NCBI RefSeq assembly: GCF_905220975.1 | Contig: NZ_CAJNBK010000033.1 | Location: forward strand, 1-54,513 | Length of the DNA stretch: 54,513 nucleotides | DNA from: Paraburkholderia haematera | GTDB taxonomy: Bacteria; Pseudomonadota; Gammaproteobacteria; Burkholderiales; Burkholderiaceae | Direction of reading: 5' to 3' | Shown: positions 8,225-15,940 of the stretch, in pieces | How the letters are laid out: each line of letters starts with the position of its first letter | How positions within the stretch are numbered: the stretch's first letter is position 1 | Translations under genes and position numbers: made by a program | The notes under the pieces: generated by a model | What the model saw: only the letters and a program-made list of their open reading frames with translations | The model's database searches: none | Told to the model about the DNA's origin: nothing

Positions 8225-8984
8225 CGACGGCTCCAGACGCCTTTACTGCCTTGCGCGTATCGCTCGCCTGCCCGTTGGCCTGACCGTCTTCGTCGTCGTC
8301 CCCATAGGTCGTGAACCAGTCGTCTTTGGCCGCAGACTTTGCGGCGCGCTCCGGCCGTGCCACCGCGCGTCGCGCGGGTCCACCTGCAGGGCGAACGTCC
8401 GGAACAACATCGATTGGCTGCGCTCCCTGCACACCGGACGCCGGGACGGCAGTCGCCACCTTTTGCGCGTATGCGGCACCCCGCGTCAGATCGCCGCTGT
8501 AATAGCAGGAGAGCGCCGCACGTACCGCGTCATCAGCCTGCGCAAACTGCGGTTTCGCGCGGGCGTAGCACGCTTTAAGAATCGCGGCACCGGTCTTTAG
8601 GTTCGCGCAGGGCTCGAAAATGCTCTCTGTGGTCTGTCCGTAACGCGCCAGATTGTGTACGTTGACCTGCACCAGTCCCATGCTGTAATTCCAGCCTCCG
8701 GCGTCGAGCGCCTTGACGGTGGCCAGCGCTTCCGGAAGGTTCTTTGGCTGTCGCGCAAGATGACCACCGACGACGCCGATCGCGAACGGATTGCCGCTGC
8801 TCTCGACTGTCGCCACGCGCCCCAACAGCGCGTGATGAACATCAGGGGCGCACTCCTGGGCCAGCGAGACAAAGGAGGCTGCAACCGGCGGGGAAGCGAC
8901 CTGCATATCCGCTTGTGACGCTTGCGCGGACAGCAGCATCACACCCAGCGCCAGAGGCGCGACGAGCGATTTAATGGGAGACAT
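8214..8984 (-). CDS. virB1: VirB1-like lytic transglycosylase
   Basis: 256 residues. A signal peptide (MSPIKSLVAPLALGVMLLSA) precedes an SLT domain. The catalytic glutamate is in GRVATVESSGNPFAIGV, followed by YSMGLVQVNVHNLARYG and later LSCYYSGD. These are the standard VirB1/PilT-type murein transglycosylase motifs. It would open the cell wall for channel assembly. The C-terminal 90 residues are Pro/Ala/Arg- and Asp-rich and probably flexible, as in VirB1* tails. The start overlaps virB11 by 14 bases. Here virB1 comes after virB11 instead of first. Confidence 0.9.
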   Translation of the reverse strand: MSPIKSLVAPLALGVMLLSAQASQADMQVASPPVAASFVSLAQECAPDVHHALLGRVATVESSGNPFAIGVVGGHLARQPKNLPEALATVKALDAGGWNYSMGLVQVNVHNLARYGQTTESIFEPCANLKTGAAILKACYARAKPQFAQADDAVRAALSCYYSGDLTRGAAYAQKVATAVPASGVQGAQPIDVVPDVRPAGGPARRAVARPERAAKSAAKDDWFTTYGDDDEDGQANGQASDTRKAVKASGAVDDQ

Positions 8985-9981
8985 AGAGCACCTTGCTGAT
9001 TCCCCGCACCCCATCGTCATAGCGATGCATCTGCACCACGACATCGATGAGACTGCGGGCATAGTCGATAATCTCGGCACGCTGCAAGGTCGAACCGAAG
9101 CGCATGACCATCTGCGCAAGCCGTTCGAACATGTGTTCGGGGCTGGTTGCGTGCAGCGTCGTCATCCAGCCGCCGTGACCGGAATTGAGCATTTCGAGCG
9201 CGACGTATGCTTCAGCGCCACGCAGCTCGCCCGGAATCACGCGATCAGGCGACAACCGCAACGACGCTTCCATCAGTTCAACTGGCGTCACATTTGCCGT
9301 GCCCTGATTGCCCCGCGAATACAGCAGGTTCACCGTATTGGCCTGCGGCGGGCGCAGCTCGCGCGCGTCTTCAATCGTCACGATCCGCTCAGCCGGCGAT
9401 ATCTCTTTCAGGAGCATGTTGATGAACTCCGTCTTGCCAGCAAAAGTCGGTGCACTCACAACGATGTTCTTTTTCGCCTTGACGGCGAGCCGCAGGAAGG
9501 CTGACCAGTTGCCGTCGCGGTATAGCATCGCCAGCTTCCTGCCAGTGTCTTCCGCGTCGGGCAATGGTTCATTGACTCGCCTGAAAGCACCGCTCTCCTC
9601 GTAGTACTGCATCGTCAAATCAAGCGTTGACGGTTTGCGGATCGCAATCGCGATCGTGCCGGGCGGCACCGCAGGGGGTTGGACAACCTGAATACGGAAA
9701 TCGCGATTCCCCGGCCCAGTCAGTTCCGAGGGGATCGAGGCCGCGAGAAGCGGGCGCTTCGCATCCGTCTCCTGGTCGGAGTGATGCGCCACCAGCTCGG
9801 CAAAGTCCCGCAACGTGCTTTCGGTCAATACTGGCGTATCCACCCGCTCCATGAAACGCATGCCCTTCCGGCCGGCCCATACGACGCCCGGACCATTCAC
9901 AGCGATCTCCGAGACATCGACGTCATCAAAGAGCGGACGGATGGACTCGGTGCGATTGAAGAATGCCGGCACGATCGACAT
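8971..9981 (-). CDS. virB11: VirB11 traffic ATPase
   Basis: 336 residues with the GspE/VirB11 architecture. The N-terminal domain is followed by a P-loop KKNIVVSAPTFAGKTEFINM near residue 178, the Asp-box region IVTIEDARELRPP, a Walker B-like LRLSPDRVIPGELRGAEAY and the His-box HGGWMTTLHATSPEH. The P-loop is unusual because the first glycine of GxxxxGKT is alanine. The start at 9981 follows the stop of the preceding small gene by one base. It powers substrate transfer and pilus biogenesis as a cytoplasmic hexamer. Confidence 0.93.
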   Translation of the reverse strand: MSIVPAFFNRTESIRPLFDDVDVSEIAVNGPGVVWAGRKGMRFMERVDTPVLTESTLRDFAELVAHHSDQETDAKRPLLAASIPSELTGPGNRDFRIQVVQPPAVPPGTIAIAIRKPSTLDLTMQYYEESGAFRRVNEPLPDAEDTGRKLAMLYRDGNWSAFLRLAVKAKKNIVVSAPTFAGKTEFINMLLKEISPAERIVTIEDARELRPPQANTVNLLYSRGNQGTANVTPVELMEASLRLSPDRVIPGELRGAEAYVALEMLNSGHGGWMTTLHATSPEHMFERLAQMVMRFGSTLQRAEIIDYARSLIDVVVQMHRYDDGVRGISKVLYVSH

Positions 9982-9982
9982 G

Positions 9983-10246
9983 TCAGCGCCCCCGGATGCG
10001 TTCGGCGCGAGCCACCGCGCCGGCCTGCTGCACGGACGGACGATCGAGGCACACCTGCGCATCGAAACACTGGCGGGCAACGGCCTTAAGCTTTGCCTGC
10101 GCGAGCATCAGATACCGTCCGTCATCCCGGGCGAAATCCCTGAATATCTGTGCCTGCAACGCGTCGGCAACCGCGTCGTCCAGCTGGCGGCGCAGTTCGC
10201 CTGCGGCGACTTCGCATTGAACGTGCGAGATATCCGTTGTCATCAT
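9983..10246 (-). CDS. Small helical protein between virB10 and virB11
   Basis: 87 residues, charged and helical (VAAGELRRQLDDAVADALQA), with no signal peptide. Its ATGATGA start overlaps the virB10 stop and its stop lies one base before virB11, so translational coupling is likely. I do not recognise a family. It may be a cytoplasmic accessory to VirB11. The reading frame is sandwiched too tightly to be accidental. Confidence 0.6.
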   Translation of the reverse strand: MMTTDISHVQCEVAAGELRRQLDDAVADALQAQIFRDFARDDGRYLMLAQAKLKAVARQCFDAQVCLDRPSVQQAGAVARAERIRGR

Positions 10247-11490
10247 TCCTCCCCGTCGCCCGATTTGCAGTAGTCGGAGAAGTCCAGCTCGTGTTCGACC
10301 TGAATGCGCACGCGCGTGCCCTGGTCGTTTTTGAGTGTCGGCGGGATGTTGACGTAGCCGCCCAGCAGCTGCTGCGAAGACTGCGCCATCGACTGCTGCA
10401 CCCCCGCGCGGTACATCGCCATCGAGTTGTTCTGGTCTGACGACGACACACCGTAGGTCGATGAACCCGCGCCGAGCAGCGACAGCGCCGCGCTCATACC
10501 TAGGATCTGGCCAACGTGGTTATCAACATCGGCGTCGATGCCCGCCGATCCGAGCTGATCGGCAACCGGTGAGTCGACATGGATCTTGACGCCATCCGGG
10601 CGCAAGGCGACGGCGCTTGCAATGAAGGTTCGTTCCTGCCCCTTGCGCACAGACGAATTCGGTTTGCCTGTAATGCGCGTGCCCCACGGCAGCAGCGCAA
10701 TCCTGCCCTGCTCCCCATAAGCATCCCGATCCAGCATGATCGTGATTGAACCTGGCAGGTCCGAGATAATGCGCGGCACCAGGTGGCCCTCGAGGATGGC
10801 CCCCGGCTCCATCTTGCATTGCAGGTTGTCGATCTTTTGCGCCTTGGACGTAGAGTCGTCGGCGCTCGAAACACTGCGCGCGAAGGCCGAATTCGGATCA
10901 TTCGGACCGTCACCGCCAGAACGGCGGCCCAGCCCTGCCTCACCTTGCTGTGCATCAGCGGAAGCGGCACCTGCATCGTCCGAACCGTCGCCCCCCGTGT
11001 CTGAACCAAACAGACCCGACTTCATTCGCGCCTCGTGCATTGCCTCGGCTTTTCTGCGCGCCTGCTCAGCTGCTGCGGCCGCCTGACGTTGACGCTCTGC
11101 AGCCCGTCGCGCTTCGTCCGGATCCACGCCCGAGCTTGCCGCTGGTGCCAACGCAGCTGCCGCCATCGACGCCGGAAGTTTCTGCCGGCCAGCATCCAGC
11201 GGCGCGGCCTTCGTCGTGTCTTCGTCGATCTTCGGCTTGTCTGAACTGCTCGATGGCGCCGGCGCATCATGCTTCATCGCGTAGAACCCACCGGCACACA
11301 GCAGGAACAGAATCGTGCCGGCGACCGTGAAAAAGGTTTGACGCCGGCCGCGCCCCGGATCGGCCGCGAGCGACGTCTGACGCAGCGCATCAGCTGCACG
11401 CCGGCGCTCGTTCAGGCTGTCGCCTGCATCGCCCGGCTCGCCCCCTGGCTGCCCGCTGTCACGAGGCAGATCATTCGGGTTATCAGGCAT
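10243..11490 (-). CDS. virB10: VirB10 channel scaffold protein
   Basis: 415 residues. A cytoplasmic N-terminus (about 1-65) is followed by one transmembrane helix (TFFTVAGTILFLLCAGGFY), a Pro/Ala-rich periplasmic linker with a coiled coil (AAERQRQAAAAAEQARRKAE) and a C-terminal TrbI/VirB10 beta-barrel domain. The motifs GAILEGHLVPRIISDLPGS and ALLPWGTRITGKPNS are characteristic. The ATG at 11490 has GGAGGCGG upstream; the longer frame runs into virB9. It spans both membranes in the core complex with VirB9. Confidence 0.93.
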   Translation of the reverse strand: MPDNPNDLPRDSGQPGGEPGDAGDSLNERRRAADALRQTSLAADPGRGRRQTFFTVAGTILFLLCAGGFYAMKHDAPAPSSSSDKPKIDEDTTKAAPLDAGRQKLPASMAAAALAPAASSGVDPDEARRAAERQRQAAAAAEQARRKAEAMHEARMKSGLFGSDTGGDGSDDAGAASADAQQGEAGLGRRSGGDGPNDPNSAFARSVSSADDSTSKAQKIDNLQCKMEPGAILEGHLVPRIISDLPGSITIMLDRDAYGEQGRIALLPWGTRITGKPNSSVRKGQERTFIASAVALRPDGVKIHVDSPVADQLGSAGIDADVDNHVGQILGMSAALSLLGAGSSTYGVSSSDQNNSMAMYRAGVQQSMAQSSQQLLGGYVNIPPTLKNDQGTRVRIQVEHELDFSDYCKSGDGEE

Positions 11491-11492
11491 AT

Positions 11493-12269
11493 TCAATTTC
11501 CGCCTCCCCAGGGTGAGCGCTGCGCCTGTGTCGCCGCACCCTGTTGCGACCGACTCACACACAAGGTGCGATCGCCATCGCGCAGGGTAAACCGGTCAGC
11601 CATCTGCTCGACCACCAGGTACGGGCCTTCCCTGCGCATGGGCGCAAGCGCCTCGGTGCCGTCCCGGTCAACGACATAAATGCTCGGCTTGGGCTTGCCG
11701 ATGGTGGTCAGAAAGTAAGTGAACTGACCGTCGTCAAACACGCGCTGCAGGCCGAACGAATTTTCGTCACCCGACACCTGATAATTCTTGTTGACCATGC
11801 GCGGCTGCGAATAGGATGCATCAGAGACGCCGCCCGAATCGTCGCCCCATCCATCGTTTCCGTCGGCCGGATACAGGAAGCGCACCGCATAGGTCGCGCG
11901 TTCCGGATTCTTCGAACTGGACAGGCGGAAGTAATAGACGTGGTTGCTGGTCGTGACCGTCAGATTGGTTCTCGCATCAGGCTCGACCGGCTTGAGCACA
12001 AGATGATTGCGAAACTTCAGAACCTGCCAGCCGATCGAATCGCCGATCGCCTTGTTGAGGATCTTTTCCCCAGGCGCAAACTCGATCGTCGTCGCATAAC
12101 CATAGACACCGGTGATTTCGTACACCTGATTCGGATCGAACTGAAGCTGGCATACCCGGTTGTCCGTGATCACGCAGCGTGGATTTTTGGCCGCTTGCGC
12201 ATTCACACCCATAACGGCGCACGCAATACCCACTGACCATGCCAGCATGCCGTGGCGAATCGTTTTCAT
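11493..12269 (-). CDS. virB9: VirB9 outer-membrane-complex protein
   Basis: 258 residues with a signal peptide (cleavage near AQA-A). The N-terminal CagX/VirB9 domain reads FDPNQVYEITGVYGYATTIE, then GDSIGWQVLKFRNHLVLKP, then ARTNLTVTT. The C-terminal domain has NYQVSGDENSFGLQRVFDDG and TLRDGDRTLCVSR. It forms the outer layer of the core complex with VirB10. It has a tandem short paralogue just upstream (12287-12697). Confidence 0.93.
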   Translation of the reverse strand: MKTIRHGMLAWSVGIACAVMGVNAQAAKNPRCVITDNRVCQLQFDPNQVYEITGVYGYATTIEFAPGEKILNKAIGDSIGWQVLKFRNHLVLKPVEPDARTNLTVTTSNHVYYFRLSSSKNPERATYAVRFLYPADGNDGWGDDSGGVSDASYSQPRMVNKNYQVSGDENSFGLQRVFDDGQFTYFLTTIGKPKPSIYVVDRDGTEALAPMRREGPYLVVEQMADRFTLRDGDRTLCVSRSQQGAATQAQRSPWGGGN

Positions 12270-12286
12270 GTCGTTCCCTCTCCTGG

Positions 12287-12697
12287 TTAGTACGCCGAGG
12301 GCGTCACGAAATGCACGATATGCGCGGCCTGCAATGCATCGTCAATCGACGCTATCTGCAGGTGGTAAGTGCCGCGCGTCGTCGTGACATTCAGCCCCAT
12401 CTTTTCGCCCGGCCTGTCGGCCGTCACCTGCAGCGTGTCGCCAGTTCGCTGAACATGAAAGACCGGTGCCGTGCTCTGCGCGATGGCCTTGATGTGTTCG
12501 TCGCGCGGAAAGTCAATCGCCAGCAAGGTCCTGTCAGCAACGGTCAGGTCGTAGATCTGATCCGGCATGTACGGCAGGCGCTGCACATTGCCTTCCGTTC
12601 CCCGCAGGACCGGATCAGCAGCCGTTACTGCGTGAGCCACGGCCGACAACGCCACTGCTATCGCTACTGCCGTCAAGGCTCTCCTGACTGTTCGCAT
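12287..12697 (-). CDS. Short VirB9-like protein (N-terminal domain only)
   Basis: 136 residues with a signal peptide (MRTVRRALTAVAIAVALSAV) and then a segment that aligns by eye with the N-terminal half of VirB9. YMPDQIYDLTVADRTLLAID matches FDPNQVYEIT..., and GLNVTTTRGTYHLQIASI matches NLTVTTSNHVYYFRLSSS. The C-terminal VirB9 domain that contacts VirB7 and VirB10 is missing. The ATG at 12697 has GGAGGTTGAG directly upstream. It probably arose by partial duplication of virB9 and may substitute for, or cap, the periplasmic layer. Function is not known to me. Confidence 0.75.
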   Translation of the reverse strand: MRTVRRALTAVAIAVALSAVAHAVTAADPVLRGTEGNVQRLPYMPDQIYDLTVADRTLLAIDFPRDEHIKAIAQSTAPVFHVQRTGDTLQVTADRPGEKMGLNVTTTRGTYHLQIASIDDALQAAHIVHFVTPSAY

Positions 12698-12698
12698 C

Positions 12699-13406
12699 TC
12701 AACCTCCAGATGGGGCCGGCGCACCCGGCTCTGTGTTTGGCTCGAAGCCGGTCACCATGAAACCCGTACCGTTGATGTAGCGGTTCTGCGGCGTTAGCGC
12801 CTGCTTCACGAAGTCGTAGCGGAACAGCACATGCCAGTACACCGTCTTGTTGTCGCCGTTGCCGTCGTTGTAGGTCGTGAAGGTTGCTTCGGCCTTGTGG
12901 TCGTCACGGTCGAGAATGCGGATGCGCTGATCCTTCACGCGACGAACCGTCGTCTCTGCGATCGCGTAGTACGGGTTGTCCTTGTTCTTCGCGTCCATCT
13001 CGTGATTGAAGCGGTCTGCCACGTCCGATGCTGAATGCAGCCTGACGTAATCAATATGGTCCTGGCGAAACGCGCGATCCAGCGTGTAGCGTTCAGTCAC
13101 GTAACGGGCAAGTTCGCTCTCGATCACGGCATCCTTCGAGCTGAGCACCGCAGGTGTGCCGATCTCGCTTTTTGCGACGTGGTTGTTTCTGTCAAGAGTC
13201 AGCACCACAGGTGGCACATACTCCTGATTGGCCTTGTCGTAGGCCATTGAAGCCAGTGCGAGGCCCGCGATCGGCCACGCTACCAACGCGAGCAGATAAG
13301 CGCGATTCCGGGATAAGCGAATCGCCTCATAGGATTCGGCTGGCGGTGCGTCAGGCGCTGCCGCCTTACGTACCTTGGATGCTTTCTGGAAAATCGCGCT
13401 CACCAT
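12699..13406 (-). CDS. virB8: VirB8 inner-membrane assembly protein
   Basis: 235 residues. A short cytoplasmic tail is followed by one transmembrane helix (AYLLALVAWPIAGLALASMA) and a periplasmic NTF2-like VirB8 domain. The pattern includes SKDAVIESELARYVTERYT, ASDVADRFNHEMDAKNKDNP and VYWHVLFRYDFVKQALTPQN. It nucleates the core complex and is essential in VirB systems. The start overlaps the end of virB6 by 7 bases. The C-terminus ends in a short Pro/Gly tail. Confidence 0.92.
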   Translation of the reverse strand: MVSAIFQKASKVRKAAAPDAPPAESYEAIRLSRNRAYLLALVAWPIAGLALASMAYDKANQEYVPPVVLTLDRNNHVAKSEIGTPAVLSSKDAVIESELARYVTERYTLDRAFRQDHIDYVRLHSASDVADRFNHEMDAKNKDNPYYAIAETTVRRVKDQRIRILDRDDHKAEATFTTYNDGNGDNKTVYWHVLFRYDFVKQALTPQNRYINGTGFMVTGFEPNTEPGAPAPSGG

Positions 13407-14491
13407 TGACCTCCATCAGATGTGCCGCTCGACGGCGCTGTGCCGCCTGGGCCACCCGGTTGACCGGCACCCGATGGGCTCGACATGCTTGAAGGGCTCG
13501 TAGCACCGCCCGAGGAAAGCGCCCGCTCGATTCGCGCAAGCTGGTTGCCGTGAGCAGTTTGAGTGTTGCTGATACTGGTCAGCGCATTCGCCGCGCCCGG
13601 ATTTGCGCCGGCGCCGCCTCGACCACCCCCGGAAAGCTTCGACATGATCTGGGACATCATGAAGCCGCCGATCATGTCCGCCATGCCGCTGCCGGCGGCG
13701 CCGCTCGATGTCAGAGCGGACGCCAGGGGGCGAATGGTAAAGGCCATGAAAAGCGCTATTGCGCCGGCGATAATGATTGCGGCGAAGGCATCCTGCGCCG
13801 TCATCGCATTGGGATCCATCTTCGAGACAAACTGGTCGGTGATATCGAAGCTGAATTTCACGATGACACCGAGCAGGATTCCGACCAGAGCGAACTTCGC
13901 CATCGCCGCAAACCAGCTCATGCCGAATCCGCGCGTGCTGTTCCACATCAACGTCGGCACGAACAAAGGGAAGAGCAGCATCGTGACCGCAAAGCCCATG
14001 TCGGACCCAACCTTCAGGACGAGAGCAATCAAGACCATGGCTGAGTTGACGATCTGCAAAGCCAATCCAAGAAGAACGATGCCAATCTTGAGCATCGACT
14101 GCTTCATCATCTGACCCGACGCGGCTGAGAATTTGTTGTAGTCGTTCTCCAGATATTGCGTCATTGACTGTCCGCCCATCAGCGAACTTACCGTGTCGTC
14201 ACGCAACTCCTGGAATGAGTGAAAGATCTGTCCGGCAAGCCCGCCCCAGTTCAATGCCGCGAACACGAACATGATCGTCAAAAGCATTCTCACGAGAGGC
14301 CACACGTCCGCAGGATCCCGCCCGGAATGAACCCGGATTACCTTCACTGCCACCCAGATCATCGCGAGGTAGAGCGCCGGTTGCGTGACTGCGTGCCCCA
14401 GCACCGGGTAATTGGTCGACAGAAACGCTTCCGTTCGCGACGGGATGCTGTCGAACAAGGTCTGGATGAATTGATCTACCGGATCAGCCAT
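13400..14491 (-). CDS. virB6: VirB6 polytopic channel protein
   Basis: 363 residues with at least five long hydrophobic segments, including YLAMIWVAVKVIRV, LLTIMFVFAALNWG, IGIVLLGLALQIVNSAMVLI, FALVGILLGVIVKFS and AAIIIAGAIALFMAFT. This is the TrbL/VirB6 topology. The C-terminal 80 residues are Gly/Ser/Pro-rich and probably disordered. The ATG at 14491 is one base past the stop of the EexN-like gene and has GGAAGTGAC upstream. Confidence 0.9.
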   Translation of the reverse strand: MADPVDQFIQTLFDSIPSRTEAFLSTNYPVLGHAVTQPALYLAMIWVAVKVIRVHSGRDPADVWPLVRMLLTIMFVFAALNWGGLAGQIFHSFQELRDDTVSSLMGGQSMTQYLENDYNKFSAASGQMMKQSMLKIGIVLLGLALQIVNSAMVLIALVLKVGSDMGFAVTMLLFPLFVPTLMWNSTRGFGMSWFAAMAKFALVGILLGVIVKFSFDITDQFVSKMDPNAMTAQDAFAAIIIAGAIALFMAFTIRPLASALTSSGAAGSGMADMIGGFMMSQIMSKLSGGGRGGAGANPGAANALTSISNTQTAHGNQLARIERALSSGGATSPSSMSSPSGAGQPGGPGGTAPSSGTSDGGQW

Positions 14492-14492
14492 G

Positions 14493-14801
14493 TCACTTCC
14501 CCGGGCCAAAAAATATCTGCTTGGAGGCCTCCGCGGCGGCGTTGCAGTCGCGTGCTTCCGGGGTGTCAGCAAAGGGGCTAATGCCGCGGTTTGTGCAATC
14601 GTCTTCGCGCGCTTTCATCTCGGCGCGATGCGCAAGGTAATACGCTTCCGTCTTCGGCTCGAACGTCGGCACAGTCTGCGCAGGGGGTTCGACAGTGCCG
14701 CCTCCCGTGCTGCTCGTATGCACGACGTAAACGATCAAACCGCCGCTTCCAACAACTGCGACTGCGAGAAGGAACCAACTGAGTTTGCCTGTCCACGTCA
14801 T
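14493..14801 (-). CDS. EexN-like entry exclusion protein with N-terminal membrane anchor
   Basis: 102 residues. An N-terminal transmembrane helix (LSWFLLAVAVVGSGGLIVYV) is followed by a Pro/Thr linker. The C-terminal domain AYYLAHRAEMKARED-C with a second Cys in DC-NAAAEA matches the spaced YY, H and two-Cys pattern of EexN (pKM101-type) lipoproteins. Classical EexN is a lipoprotein; here the anchor is a helix and no lipobox is present. A role in blocking redundant mating is inferred. The ATG at 14801 follows GGAGACAGG. Longer upstream frames overlap the lipoprotein gene and were rejected. Confidence 0.65.
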   Translation of the reverse strand: MTWTGKLSWFLLAVAVVGSGGLIVYVVHTSSTGGGTVEPPAQTVPTFEPKTEAYYLAHRAEMKAREDDCTNRGISPFADTPEARDCNAAAEASKQIFFGPGK

Positions 14802-14853
14802 ATGCCTGTCTCCAGTTTCTTCACCCGTGGACCAGCAGGCCCACGGCGCGCCG

Positions 14854-14979
14854 TCACGCCTGCTGGCCGATAGGATGAAAATCGCACGCGCACGGCGATT
14901 TCGATATCGCGCCGGAATGTGCACAGCCAGCCAGACACGTAGCGCCGGCGAGCAGGAGATAAAAAACGATGCTTCGCAT
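14854..14979 (-). CDS. Small lipoprotein (VirB7-type candidate)
   Basis: A 41-residue gene too short for routine ORF calling. It reads MRSIVFYLLLAGATCLAGC followed by AHSGAISKSPCACDFHPIG and two Gln. LAGC is a perfect lipobox, so the mature peptide would be only about 23 residues and lipid-anchored. GAGG lies 7 bases before the ATG, and the gene starts 8 bases after virB5 stops. VirB7 is otherwise absent from this operon; it normally sits between virB6 and virB8. This peptide, between virB5 and eexN-like, is the best candidate for that function, though the CAC-DF motif is not a classical VirB7 feature. Confidence 0.7.
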   Translation of the reverse strand: MRSIVFYLLLAGATCLAGCAHSGAISKSPCACDFHPIGQQA

Positions 14980-14987
14980 GTCGATCC

Positions 14988-15638
14988 TCACTTCGATACG
15001 TTGCTGAAAAACTTCTCACGCTCTGCGGTGGCCTGGTTACTCTCGTTGAGCTGGTTCGCCGTCAGATTCGCGTTGATGGCCTGCAATTTCGTTTGCGCGG
15101 ACTGGGCCATCCCCAGCTCGGCCGACATGCGGTTCTGCAGATCCGCGGCGTCCTTTACGTTCTGGGTCGTGTCGACCTGCTGTGAAAGGCTTTGGAAGTT
15201 CTGCAGGTGGGTTTGGGCCTCGTCGTACAGCGACTCTCCGCCGGCCAGTGCCGAGCGAACCGAGTCGGTACTCATCTTGTAGTTCGCGCCCGCGCCCTTG
15301 TCCGCGAAGTCATCGGGTGACATCGTGTTCATCACCTTTTCATACGTCGCCTGTCGGCTACCGTAGATGCCGCTCTTCTGCTGCGATACAACGTCCTGCC
15401 AGCTGCCCGGCACAATGGACGACGCGTCAATTGCATCGGTCAGCCCCTGCCCACCCCGCCCGTACGACCCGGTTACCGCGCCGTATTGCTGCTTGAGCGT
15501 GTCGTATTCCTGCTTGAGCTGCGCGAGTTGCGCGGCCAGCGCTGTCCAGGTCCCGGCATCGCCAACCGGAACGCCCGTTGCGAACGCTGACGTCGATATG
15601 GCCATCACTGCGATGGCCGCTACGAATGGTCCTTTCAT
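14988..15638 (-). CDS. virB5: VirB5-like minor pilin
   Basis: 216 residues with a signal peptide (MKGPFVAAIAVMAISTSAFA) and an almost entirely helical mature protein. The motif LAAQLAQLKQEYDTLKQQYG and the C-terminal helix ending in EREKFFSNVSK fit VirB5/TrbJ-type minor pilins, which sit at the pilus tip and contact the recipient. The start overlaps the upstream gene stop as ATGA. Confidence 0.85.
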   Translation of the reverse strand: MKGPFVAAIAVMAISTSAFATGVPVGDAGTWTALAAQLAQLKQEYDTLKQQYGAVTGSYGRGGQGLTDAIDASSIVPGSWQDVVSQQKSGIYGSRQATYEKVMNTMSPDDFADKGAGANYKMSTDSVRSALAGGESLYDEAQTHLQNFQSLSQQVDTTQNVKDAADLQNRMSAELGMAQSAQTKLQAINANLTANQLNESNQATAEREKFFSNVSK

Positions 15639-15919
15639 TTCTGCACCTCCACTTCCGGTTGTAAGGTCGATTTCGCCAATCGCGCTGCGCTCCCTGACTT
15701 GCCCATCCAGTACAGCCTGATGCCTCGCGACCACGACCACGCATACACAAAACAAAGCGCTAGCACGCCGTACTGCTGCGATTCCCACGCCATCCAGAAC
15801 CAGAAAGGTTGCCCTGCAAGCCCGCAGATACAGGCCCACTTACGCCAGTGTTCGCGTCGGTCCTGCGACAGAAAAATGCTCGCCGCACCGAGTACACCGA
15901 TTGCAATCTGTCCGATCAC
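15635..15919 (-). CDS. Small membrane protein between virB4 and virB5
   Basis: 94 residues with three hydrophobic segments: an N-terminal IGVLGAASIFLS, GLAGQPFWFWMAW and YGVLALCFVYAWSW. They are separated by a basic loop SQDRREHWRKW. Similar small polytopic proteins occur in plasmids and phages without known function. It is translationally coupled to virB5. No named family assigned. Confidence 0.6.
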   Translation of the reverse strand: MIGQIAIGVLGAASIFLSQDRREHWRKWACICGLAGQPFWFWMAWESQQYGVLALCFVYAWSWSRGIRLYWMGKSGSAARLAKSTLQPEVEVQK

Positions 15920-15940
15920 AGGTTCACCTCACCACTCAAC

